Shown here: positions 1-6,674 of the stretch, piece by piece | Layout of the letters: each line of letters opens with the position of its first letter | Position numbering within the stretch: the first letter of the stretch is position 1 | NCBI GenBank assembly: GCA_003589585.1 | Contig: QYYE01000005.1 | Span: 1-36,915, forward strand | From: Candidatus Bathyarchaeota archaeon | GTDB taxonomy: Archaea > Thermoproteota > Bathyarchaeia > Bathyarchaeales > Bathycorpusculaceae | DNA length: 36,915 bases | Direction: 5' to 3' | Notes under the pieces: generated by a model | The model's input: only the letters and a program-made list of their open reading frames with translations | What the model was told of the DNA's origin: nothing | The model's database searches: none | Translations under genes and position numbers: made by a program

Positions 1-775
1 TTACTACTGCGGTAGGCGGGTTGAATTTTTCCTGGTAAGATAAGCCTGTGTAATAGTCTGATTCGTTAAAGTTGTCGCCCACGATGCCGCCAAAAGCCTG
101 CGGGATTGTCCAGAGGATGTGCGCTGTTTTGGGGGCTGGTGAGTACGGGTTGAAAGTTCCTTCAGCGTTGCAGCCAGAGGCAAACTGTAGAGGCAATCCT
201 AGCCAGTTTCCACCTAGAACGTTCCACTCGTAGTTTTGTGCATCAATGGGGCGGGTCCAGTATTCTGTTGGTAGCGGTGCACCAGGAGTGGGATATAGAG
301 GTTCTTCTTGCACGGTGATTCTCACGATGTGGCTTGTGCTTGGCTTGTAGTAGTCAGTGGTCATGGGAGCTCCAGCCAGACGCCTACCGTAAATAGTTTC
401 GCCACCATACTTAAGCTGAAAAGTATAGTTACCTGCTTGATCAGGGACATAAGAAGTTGCAGCTGAGCCGGTTGAGTCAGAAGTGAAGGGTCCCAAAATG
501 GTTACTGTATTGTCAGGTTTAGTTACTGTCACTGTGAGATTAGTGTATGGAATTGCTCGTTCAGTCGCAGTTTGTGTTTGTGGTACTGGTGGAGGCTTGT
601 CGAGCCACATGACGATGAATAATGTTTGTCCAACGCCAATGGGATTAGGGCCTACAGAGAGAAGGGCGTAAGTGTCGATTGATAGGGCACTAGCATTTTG
701 CGGCAAAGCCAGCAATGGAACAGCCATAGAAAGCACTAAAAGCAATACGAAGAAGGCTTTTTGTTCTCTTAACAT
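1..775 (-). CDS. Secreted PQQ-like beta-propeller-type protein, C-terminus beyond window
   Basis: About 258 codons are visible; the gene runs off the left edge. It starts at an ATG (773-775) with a signal peptide: MLREQKAFF followed by a hydrophobic stretch ending in ALPQNASA. A beta-rich Ig-like domain follows (GPNPIGVGQTLFIVMWLDKP, later YVPDQAGNYTFQLKYGG), then a linker with PLPTEYWTRPIDAQN. The same order of signal peptide, 'PxPVGVGQ' strand, 'TPDQVGDYT' strand and 'PLPAEYWTRPIEGQN' occurs in the complete 846-residue protein at 32467-35007, so the two are paralogues. By analogy it is an exported, probably membrane-anchored surface protein whose propeller lies outside the window. Its substrate is unknown. 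It is divergent from the 7-TM gene at 974. Confidence 0.8.
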   Translation of the reverse strand, partial: MLREQKAFFVLLLVLSMAVPLLALPQNASALSIDTYALLSVGPNPIGVGQTLFIVMWLDKPPPVPQTQTATERAIPYTNLTVTVTKPDNTVTILGPFTSDSTGSAATSYVPDQAGNYTFQLKYGGETIYGRRLAGAPMTTDYYKPSTSHIVRITVQEEPLYPTPGAPLPTEYWTRPIDAQNYEWNVLGGNWLGLPLQFASGCNAEGTFNPYSPAPKTAHILWTIPQAFGGIVGDNFNESDYYTGLSYQEKFNPPTAVV

Positions 776-849
776 GTTTGTTGTCTCCAAGTAATTGTTT
801 CACTTGTTCTGTTTTTTTTCAGCAATTTTTGTTTCTCCAATTTTTTTTC

Positions 850-863
850 TCGATATAAATCGA
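850..863. promoter_or_regulatory. Palindromic TATA-like element
   Basis: TCGATATAAATCGA has 5-bp arms TCGAT/ATCGA around ATAA and reads as a TATA box on either strand. It lies about 75-90 bp from the minus-strand start at 775 and about 110 bp from the plus-strand start at 974, so it more probably serves the minus-strand gene with a leader of about 50 nt. The T-rich stretch between 790 and 850 would then be transcribed leader. Confidence 0.4.
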
Positions 864-891
864 AAACGATGTTTAGCGCTAATAAGCCCTG

Positions 892-919
892 CTCACCTAG
901 GGTGACTCACCTATGGTGA
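892..919. repeat. Tandem 14-bp dyad, operator-like
   Basis: CTCACCTAGGGTGA is followed immediately by CTCACCTATGGTGA. The units match at 13 of 14 positions, and each is itself a dyad (CACC-3 nt-GGTG). The whole block is bounded by GCTCACC...GGTGAGC. It sits between the divergent genes at 775 and 974, next to the palindromic TATA element. Two adjacent half-site pairs suggest a binding site for a dimeric winged-helix regulator. The protein encoded at 1647-1925 is a candidate, but nothing links the two except position. Confidence 0.45.
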
Positions 920-973
920 GCACAAAAAAGTGTTGAAAAGAAACATAAAGTAAGATTGCTACAGATTGGCTTC

Positions 974-1666
974 ATGCTTGAGATAGTGAGAATCATAATA
1001 CAACTTGCCGAAATTGCCTCGGCAGTTATTTCCTTCATCCTTGCATGGTTCATGATGAAACCATATCGACTTACTGGAGAAGGAAGCTTTCTCGGCTTAC
1101 CCCTTGGATTTGGCATTATGGGCGCATCACATGTTATCGCCACCGCTGCACCATTTTCCAATGATGTGTATTGGTTTATGGTTCTATTCAGAACATTCTC
1201 TTTTTTGTTCCTTGCAACCACCTACTTCTTTTCAAAGAAATCTACAAAAAAGACCCAACACCTTTGGAACATAACCCTTAGTGCATTGATTGTTGTTCTT
1301 ATCGCATTGTCTCTACTATTATTTGCTGCTCCGCAATTTGTCTTTGAAACATACGGCGTTACCCAGATTTATTGGAGAATCTTTATGGTAGTGTGCGTTG
1401 GCTACATTGCTATTCTCACCCTACTAAACCATATTAAAAATCCAGGCCCGATGACTATTTGGATTCCCTTCGGGTTTCTTTTCCTTGCAATAAGCCAAGT
1501 TTTGCTGATAGCCTACACGCTAATATTCACTTATATAGGCTATAATATAACAACTTATTGGGCAGCCATTGTGTTTCGTTTTGCAGGCTTCATTATTTTT
1601 TTAATAGTCGCCTATCGAACCTTTTACAGCTCAAAGGAATCCAAACATGACAAAGATTTCCCGTAG
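974..1666 (+). CDS. Seven-TM integral membrane protein of unknown function
   Basis: This 230-residue, almost wholly hydrophobic protein has about seven predicted membrane spans, separated by short loops. From the ATG they lie roughly at residues 3-23, 35-58, 62-82, 96-117, 129-151, 157-184 and 192-213, and the tail is charged (YSSKESKHDKDFP). I chose ATG 974 over an in-frame TTG at 956. There is no strong ribosome-binding site at either, so the start is uncertain. The 3' end overlaps the winged-helix gene at 1647 by 20 bp, which indicates co-transcription. I do not recognise a catalytic or transport signature. A membrane protein tightly coupled to a winged-helix protein suggests a sensor/regulator pair, but that is inference. 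Confidence 0.75.
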   Translation: MLEIVRIIIQLAEIASAVISFILAWFMMKPYRLTGEGSFLGLPLGFGIMGASHVIATAAPFSNDVYWFMVLFRTFSFLFLATTYFFSKKSTKKTQHLWNITLSALIVVLIALSLLLFAAPQFVFETYGVTQIYWRIFMVVCVGYIAILTLLNHIKNPGPMTIWIPFGFLFLAISQVLLIAYTLIFTYIGYNITTYWAAIVFRFAGFIIFLIVAYRTFYSSKESKHDKDFP

Positions 1667-1925
1667 AGACAGATTGAAAATCTATGCCGATTTGTTGGCT
1701 GTGCTTAACGATGAAGCCAGCAATGATAGGACAGTGTTGATACGGGTTCAGGTACGGATGAATGTGCCTTTCGACCGTTTAAAAAAGTACATTTCGGAGC
1801 TCAAGAAGCTTGGTTTAATTGAAGGTGACATTTCGCTTAGACTTACCGAAAAAGGAAAACAATACCTAAGAGAGTATGAGAAAGTCCTCGATTTCATCAA
1901 GCGCATGGGGCTTACTTACCGATAG
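1647..1925 (+). CDS. Small winged-helix DNA-binding protein
   Basis: The 92 residues have the layout of the archaeal ArnR1-like/HTH_45 winged-helix group: a first helix (RRDRLKIYADLLAVLNDE), a helix-turn-helix (TVLIRVQVRMNVPFDRLKKYISELKKLGLI), a wing (EGDISLRLTEKGKQYLREY) and a C-terminal helix. The ATG lies inside the end of the 7-TM gene, in another frame with a 20-bp overlap, so the two are translationally coupled. It probably regulates transcription, perhaps in response to the membrane partner or at the tandem dyad at 892-919. The target is not visible. Confidence 0.8.
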   Translation: MTKISRRDRLKIYADLLAVLNDEASNDRTVLIRVQVRMNVPFDRLKKYISELKKLGLIEGDISLRLTEKGKQYLREYEKVLDFIKRMGLTYR

Positions 1926-2147
1926 CAAAATCTCGCCTATCTCTTCTCACTAAACAATAGCATAATTACGTCTTCCTTCGAGAGGCATGCAATCGACTGC
2001 AAGCCACCTCCTCCAGCAAATCAGTGTTTGAGCTAAAGCTTTTAGTTCTCAAGTGATTATTTCATGTTAACTCAAAGAAGTAATAGCCTGCTGGCTGAAA
2101 AACATAATATTGTGCAATAACAAATACCCTTAATCAAGGAACCTACC

Positions 2148-3329
2148 ATGGCGAGTCACAGCGTATTCAAAGACGAAACAAAGCTTGATATAAACTACAT
2201 TCCGTCCAAGCTGCCTCACCGAGACAGTGAACACCGCTTACTAATGGAGTTCTTCAGCTTCATGCTGCGCTACCCAGAGCGGATGGCACAGCGCGTCATC
2301 GTAACAGGCGACGTGGGCACAGGAAAAACCGCCCTAACCCAGCGTTTCGGCGCAGACATGACCTCAGAAACCAAAAAACGCGCCATAAAATTCCGCTACA
2401 TCCATATTAACTGCCGAGAGTACCGCGGGAGTCTGGCGTTAATTTTGCACCACGCAGTAGCGGTTTTTCGCCCCACTTATCCGAGTCGGGGGTTTTCTGG
2501 GGAGGAGATTCTTCGCACGCTCCTGCAAGTTCTCGACGAGGAAGATATGCATGTTATTCTTACCTTGGACGAGTTTGACAGCGTCATCGAAAAAGAAGGT
2601 TCAGATGCCGTTTACAAGTTAACTCGGCTACAGGAGATGCAGCAGGGCAAGCCCCAGAGAACATCTTTCATCTTCATAATCAGAGACCTAAAAAGCATTG
2701 AGCAATTGGATGCGAGCGCCAAAAGCACCCTGCAACGTAACATCATAAGTTTAGAGCGTTATGGGAAAGACCAGTTAATTGACATCCTAAACGACCGTGT
2801 AGTCATGGCTTTTGAATTAGGAGCAGTTCCTGAGGACGTGGTTTTTCTTGTTTCCGAATTGGCGATTGGCGAGAGCGGGAATGCCCGTTTTGCCATTGAG
2901 TTATTGTGGCGCGCTGGCAAGTACGCGGATGCTGAGGACGCTGAGCTTGTGGAACCTGAATGCGTACGCAAGGCGGTTTCTGCTATTATTCCTGGTTTGC
3001 GGCGCAGTGAGTTGGCGTCTTTGGGTTTGCATGAGCGGCTGCTTTTGCTTGGGGTGGCACGGTACTTTAAGGAGAGTCAGGAGGCTTATGCATCGCTGGG
3101 GGAAATTGAGAAAGCCTACGGCGTTGTATGTGAAGAGTTTGATGAGCAGCCTCGGGGCAGCACTCAGGTTTACAATTACGTGCAGTATCTCTCGTCTTTA
3201 GGGATTTTGAAGGCTGAGGTAGCAACCGTGGCTACACGTGGGAGGTCAACACGGATTTCTTTGCCCGCAATTCCAGCGGTTGAGTTGGAGAAACAATTAA
3301 GTGCCTCCCTAGAAAAGGATAAGGCGTGA
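2148..3329 (+). CDS. cdc6: Orc1/Cdc6-like AAA+ ATPase
   Basis: 393 residues, the usual length for archaeal Orc1/Cdc6. It has Walker A GDVGTGKT (residues 54-61), Walker B VILTLDEFD (136-144), a sensor-1-type strand (SFIFIIRD), an arginine-rich sensor-2 region (GESGNARFAIELLWRAG) and a C-terminal winged helix (about 295-385, LGLHERLLLLGVARYF to GILKAEV). Family members bind origin recognition boxes and load MCM. The divergent N-terminus and the coupling to an ArsR-like gene leave open that this is an accessory, regulatory paralogue rather than the main initiator. I see no obvious repeated origin boxes in the 220 bp upstream. Confidence 0.85.
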   Translation: MASHSVFKDETKLDINYIPSKLPHRDSEHRLLMEFFSFMLRYPERMAQRVIVTGDVGTGKTALTQRFGADMTSETKKRAIKFRYIHINCREYRGSLALILHHAVAVFRPTYPSRGFSGEEILRTLLQVLDEEDMHVILTLDEFDSVIEKEGSDAVYKLTRLQEMQQGKPQRTSFIFIIRDLKSIEQLDASAKSTLQRNIISLERYGKDQLIDILNDRVVMAFELGAVPEDVVFLVSELAIGESGNARFAIELLWRAGKYADAEDAELVEPECVRKAVSAIIPGLRRSELASLGLHERLLLLGVARYFKESQEAYASLGEIEKAYGVVCEEFDEQPRGSTQVYNYVQYLSSLGILKAEVATVATRGRSTRISLPAIPAVELEKQLSASLEKDKA

Positions 3330-3595
3330 CTATTATGGAGTTAGAGGAGGTTTTCTCATCCAAGCCCCGCATGAGAATTTTAAAACTCATCTACACGTTA
3401 GGCTCACTTAACGTTTCAAACGTTGCAAAGAAAATCGGCTTAAATTATGCTTCAACATCGGAGCACTTGAAAGTTTTGGAGGCTGAAGGAATCCTTCAAG
3501 AACGAACCTATGGTCGAGTGCGCATGTACAGGTTCAACGAAGGCTCAGCCAAAGCCAAAGCTGTGCAGAACCTGATAGACGCGTGGGAACAATAA
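3326..3595 (+). CDS. ArsR-like winged-helix regulator
   Basis: An 89-residue winged helix: SSKPRMRILKLIYTLGSLNVSNVAKKIG, then the recognition helix region NYASTSEHLKVLEAEGIL and the wing ERTYGRVRMYRFNE. The GTG at 3326 overlaps the stop of the Orc1/Cdc6-like gene (GTGA). An ATG three codons later (3335) could also be the start. Either way the pair is one transcriptional and probably translationally coupled unit. It has no Cys cluster typical of metal sensors, so no ligand can be proposed. The link to a replication-type ATPase is unusual and suggests a job in DNA-status or copy-number signalling, which is inference. Confidence 0.8.
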   Translation: MTIMELEEVFSSKPRMRILKLIYTLGSLNVSNVAKKIGLNYASTSEHLKVLEAEGILQERTYGRVRMYRFNEGSAKAKAVQNLIDAWEQ

Positions 3596-3601
3596 AAAGA
3601 A

Positions 3602-3724
3602 TTACTCGGTCTCTTCTTCATGCTCTTTTCCTTCCTGAATGAGCTTGCGAACTCTTTGTCCACCCATTTTTCCTGCTTCCTCAACGGTTAGTTTCTTTTT
3701 GGTTTTTTGTTCTTCCTCCGTCAA
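3602..3724 (-). CDS. 40-residue charged protein with an AGKMGG motif
   Basis: A short gene starting at TTG, with a strong ribosome-binding site GGAGGTG (complement of 3730-3736) five bases upstream. The product is highly charged, with a core KKLTVEEAGKMGGQRVRKLI and an acidic tail EGKEHEEETE. The 'EAG(K/R)xGG' core resembles the small GG-repeat stress/general proteins (KGG-like, or small acid-soluble-like) found in many archaea and bacteria. The family assignment is from motif memory only. It is convergent with the ArsR-like gene, 6 bp from its stop. No DNA-binding or enzymatic residues can be assigned. Confidence 0.7.
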   Translation of the reverse strand: MTEEEQKTKKKLTVEEAGKMGGQRVRKLIQEGKEHEEETE

Positions 3725-3899
3725 ACATTCACCTCCGCCAAACAGGGTTGCAAAAAACAATTGTTAGCGCCCTTCAAGGCACATAAAGATATGTGGTTGT
3801 TGAGTGGCATAAACAAAAGGCTACAGGCAATCCTTAACGAATAAAAGAAAGAAACACAACATATGTTCCAAGAAACATAACGCTCAGAGGGAAAACGAA

Positions 3900-4337
3900 A
3901 TGGCTATGGTTGATGTTTCAGGAAAATCAGAAATCTTCAGGGAAGCATCCGCAGCTGGGACAATAAAGCTGAAGGCTGAAACCATCGATTTAATCAAGAC
4001 TGGGAAAATCGCTAAAGGCGACCCCTTGTACACGGCGAAGATTGCTGGTGTGTTGGCGGCGAAGAAGACAAGCGATTTGGTTCCACTGTGCCACCCGTTG
4101 CCCTTGACTAACGTGGAAGTGGACGTTAAAGTGTCAGGCAAGTTCACGGTTGAAGCATCGGCCACCGTCAAAACTAGGGCGCAGACAGGCGTGGAGATGG
4201 AGGCGTTGACGGCTGTTTCGGTGGCGCTGTTGACGGTTTGGGACATGACCAAGCAGTATGAGAAGGACGCCGCAGGACAGTATCCCTCAACAACCATCGA
4301 CAACATCCATGTCATCAGAAAATTCAAGCAGGCGTAA
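3900..4337 (+). CDS. moaC: Cyclic pyranopterin monophosphate synthase MoaC
   Basis: This enzyme turns 3',8-cyclo-GTP into cyclic pyranopterin monophosphate, the second half of step one of molybdopterin (Mo or W cofactor) synthesis. It has the usual length (145 residues) and family motifs: MVDVSGK at the start, KKTSDLVPLCHPLPL around residues 54-68, and TGVEMEALTAVSVALLTVWDM followed by a Lys (TKQYEKD), which match the conserved active-site lysine regions. ATG 3900 follows a GAGGGAAAA purine stretch; the next ATG (3906) is also possible. It is first in the operon moaC-moaB-moaA, with gaps of 6 bp and 2 bp. Confidence 0.95.
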   Translation: MAMVDVSGKSEIFREASAAGTIKLKAETIDLIKTGKIAKGDPLYTAKIAGVLAAKKTSDLVPLCHPLPLTNVEVDVKVSGKFTVEASATVKTRAQTGVEMEALTAVSVALLTVWDMTKQYEKDAAGQYPSTTIDNIHVIRKFKQA

Positions 4338-4343
4338 AAGGGT

Positions 4344-4877
4344 ATGAGTGAGACTTCAAAAGAGCACAAAGCCAAAGCGGCAAAGAAACTCAATTTCGGC
4401 ATCTACATTTGCAGCACCTCCCGTTACCAGCAAATAGAACAGGGCGAAACAGACGTCAGCGATGTGGGAGGAGACACCTTGGTTGAACTGCTCAAAAACG
4501 CTGGTCATAACGTCGAGTTTAAGAAAATCGTTGCTGACGATGAAACGATGATTCAGGACGCTGTAATGTTTGTTTTAGGCTTGCCTGACCTAGATGCAGC
4601 CATATTCTCAGGCGGAACAGGCATTGCACCCAAAGATATTACGATTGAGACGGTTACGCCTTTTTTTGAGAAGACCCTGCCGGGGTTCGGCGAGTTTTTC
4701 AGGCGCATAAGCTATGACAAGAGGGGTTCTGCAGCGGTGCTGTCGCGTGCTGTGGCTGGCGTAGCTAAAGGCAAGGCTTTGTTTTGTATCCCAGGTTCCC
4801 CTGACGCCGTTAGGATTTCAGTAGAAATGCTTATTTTGCCGGAGGCACCTCACATCGTTAAGCACGCACGGGAATAA
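4344..4877 (+). CDS. moaB: MoaB/MogA-type molybdopterin adenylyltransferase
   Basis: This 177-residue MoCF-domain protein activates molybdopterin by adenylylation before metal insertion. It shows the family motifs SGGTGIAPKDITIETV (about residues 89-104), FRRISYDKRGSAAVLSRAVAGV and IPGSPDAVRISVE. A lysine-rich N-terminal extension (about 16 residues) precedes the first strand FGIYICSTSRY. It lies between moaC and moaA in a tight operon. MoaB and MogA cannot be separated from the sequence alone; archaea generally use MoaB-type proteins for this step, for Mo or W. Confidence 0.92.
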   Translation: MSETSKEHKAKAAKKLNFGIYICSTSRYQQIEQGETDVSDVGGDTLVELLKNAGHNVEFKKIVADDETMIQDAVMFVLGLPDLDAAIFSGGTGIAPKDITIETVTPFFEKTLPGFGEFFRRISYDKRGSAAVLSRAVAGVAKGKALFCIPGSPDAVRISVEMLILPEAPHIVKHARE

Positions 4878-4879
4878 CG

Positions 4880-5815
4880 ATGAGTTTAACCGACAACTGT
4901 GGACGCCCCCTACTTAACCTAAGAATATCAATTACCCAGCGATGCAACAACCAATGTGCCTACTGCCATAGAGAAGGCGAAGTACAACGCGCAAATCGTT
5001 CAGCAGAAAAAATGACCCCCGAAGAAATCGTGCACATAGCCAAAGTCGCCGTCGGCCTAGGCATTTCAAGGGTAAAGTTGACGGGCGGCGAACCGCTCAT
5101 GCGAAAGGACCTCCCCGAAATCGTAGCTGGCATAGCTGGCGTGCCAGGCTTGAGAGATTTATCTTTGACAACTAACGGGCTATTGCTTGGCGGCGGCATG
5201 GCTAAAAAACTCCGCGAGAGCGGGCTTAGACGCGTGAACATCAGCCTGCCATCCCTAATCCCAGAGACTTATCGCAAACTGACAGGCGGAAAAGTCGAAA
5301 ACGCGTTGGCAGGGGTGGAAGCCGCGATTGAAGCGGGTTTTTACCCAGTGAAGCTTAACACGGTTGTCCTCAAAGACGTTAACGTCGGTGACGTCCCAGA
5401 CCTCATTGAGTATGCAGCGAAAACAGGCACCATACTGCAGCTCATTGAGCTTGACCCTATAAACGTCAGCAACAAGTACTACTCCGCACACCACCGCAGC
5501 TTAGAGGAGCAAGAGCAGATGCTCAAAGAAAAAGCCGTTCAGGTTGAGAAGCGCCCGTTCATGCATAACCGCCAAATCTACCGCCTGCCAAACGTAACCG
5601 TCGAAGTAGTCAAACCCATAGAGAACCGCGAGTTCTGCATGCATTGCACACGAATGCGGGTTACAAGCGACGGGAAACTGAAGCCGTGCCTGATGAGAAA
5701 CGACAACCTGACCGATATTTTAACGCCGATTCGGCAGGGAGCAAGCGACGAAAAACTAAAAGAGCTGTTTGTTAAAGCCAACACCCTAAGAGAACCCTAT
5801 AACAAGAGCGATTAA
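4880..5815 (+). CDS. moaA: GTP 3',8-cyclase MoaA (radical SAM)
   Basis: This radical SAM enzyme rearranges GTP to 3',8-cyclo-GTP. The 311-residue chain begins with the family's DNxGR...LRISITQRC. The SAM cluster is CX3CX2C (Cys22, Cys26, Cys29), followed by KLTGGEPLMR. The C-terminal substrate cluster is CX2CX13C (FCMHCTRMRV...KPC). The start lies 2 bp after moaB. The C-terminus ends in NKSD, so it lacks the terminal Gly-Gly seen in bacterial MoaA; archaeal homologues may do the same. With MoaC and MoaB it covers precursor formation and adenylylation. MPT synthase genes are not in the window. Confidence 0.95.
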   Translation: MSLTDNCGRPLLNLRISITQRCNNQCAYCHREGEVQRANRSAEKMTPEEIVHIAKVAVGLGISRVKLTGGEPLMRKDLPEIVAGIAGVPGLRDLSLTTNGLLLGGGMAKKLRESGLRRVNISLPSLIPETYRKLTGGKVENALAGVEAAIEAGFYPVKLNTVVLKDVNVGDVPDLIEYAAKTGTILQLIELDPINVSNKYYSAHHRSLEEQEQMLKEKAVQVEKRPFMHNRQIYRLPNVTVEVVKPIENREFCMHCTRMRVTSDGKLKPCLMRNDNLTDILTPIRQGASDEKLKELFVKANTLREPYNKSD

Positions 5816-5879
5816 AACGCTTTATTTCCAAGTTTGCAAGTCTTCGGTTGATAGTCATAAAGTACGGCAAGGGCAATAA

Positions 5880-5993
5880 CTAAATGCTTTTTCTTTGAAG
5901 CTGTTCTTGTTGGGTTCGGTTTCCTTTGATTAGGATGCCTTTGCTGTAGATTCTTTGTTTGAGCGATTCAGGAACCTTTGTTATATCTACCAT
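5880..5993 (-). pseudogene. Short ORF, probably gene remnant
   Basis: An ATG-initiated frame of 37 codons (MVDITKVPESLKQRIYSKG, ending QRKSI). The same frame stays open about 15 codons upstream of the ATG without another start, and there is no ribosome-binding site. The composition is protein-like. It may be the C-terminal fragment of a decayed gene rather than a functional mini-protein. I cannot name its family. Confidence 0.3.
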
Positions 5994-6075
5994 ATCAACT
6001 GCAAGCCAAGTTTGAGCTCGATGCGCGGGTTGTGTCTAAATATTCCTCAAAAGATAATTCTGGCTTTAAACTAAA

Positions 6076-6240
6076 TCAACGAAATGCCATTGCCGACAAA
6101 TTACTAATTCCTGCTTTTAATATTGCTTTTATGCAAAAAAGCACCCAGTGGTTCTTACCCGGATGCTTCTTATGCAAGAGAACGCCCTTTCCTTCGCTAC
6201 CCATATGAGATTCCTGAGTACATTTTTTGCAAGTGTTAGG
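6076..6240 (-). pseudogene. Zinc-knuckle-like ORF remnant without a start
   Basis: A 54-codon open stretch encodes TCKKCTQESHMGSEGKG, then a His-rich LHKKHPGKNHW and VLFCIKA. The CxxC and spaced His/Cys residues suggest a small metal-binding protein. The only ATG (6202-6204) lies after the CxxC, and an in-frame stop closes the frame just upstream, so the reading frame appears truncated. Together with the fragment at 5880-5993 it may derive from one disrupted minus-strand gene. Confidence 0.3.
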
Positions 6241-6674
6241 TTAGCACATGATTTTTCTTAGGTAATGCCTGCCAACTAACCCCTTTTCCGTAATGAATGC
6301 ACATGAGTTAGGCATTCTTTGCTCTGCAAACGTTGAGAGTATTTATAAGCAGAGGTACAGAAAGCTCAAAGCAAGTGCTACCTTGAAATGAAAAAGGAAT
6401 TTTTCACCAGCCAAAAAAAGGCTACAATTGAGTGTAGGCAGTCTAGAAGGGGCTAAAAAAGCCTAAAAAGGACTAAAATTTCATTTCCAATAGAACCACC
6501 CAAAAAAAACACCAGCAAACAAAAAAAGGCTTGACCTACAGGCGTACAGAAAAAAATTGGCGCTAGATTACAGACCGCTCTGAATATATGTTTCACGGGT
6601 ATTCAGGTTAAATTTTGCTTGGTTCAGCTAAAGAGTTAAAACATCCATTCATCGGTATTCTAGCTATTAGTAAA

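Larger units (their letters stand above)
5816..6674. other. Gene-poor gap with decayed ORFs and A-rich hairpins
   Basis: No convincing intact gene lies in this 860-bp gap. The minus strand between 5880 and 6240 carries two short open stretches that look like decayed coding sequence (listed separately). A good TATA-like sequence ATTTATAAG is at 6341-6349. Between 6400 and 6530 several short A-loop hairpins occur, such as AGCC-A7-GGCT and GGCT-A4-AGCC. The latter read as stem plus T-run on the minus strand and could end minus-strand transcripts. Confidence 0.5.

Noticed and set aside
956-973. TTG start for the 7-TM protein
   Set aside because: The ATG at 974 begins directly before the first membrane helix; the six extra residues add nothing recognisable, though the TTG cannot be excluded.
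1926-2147. Replication origin next to the Orc1/Cdc6-like gene
   Set aside because: No repeated or inverted recognition boxes and no long AT-rich unwinding tract were seen; base-skew analysis would be needed.
5978-6208. 76-codon plus-strand open frame
   Set aside because: No ribosome-binding site, random-looking composition, and it lies opposite better (though decayed) minus-strand coding traces.
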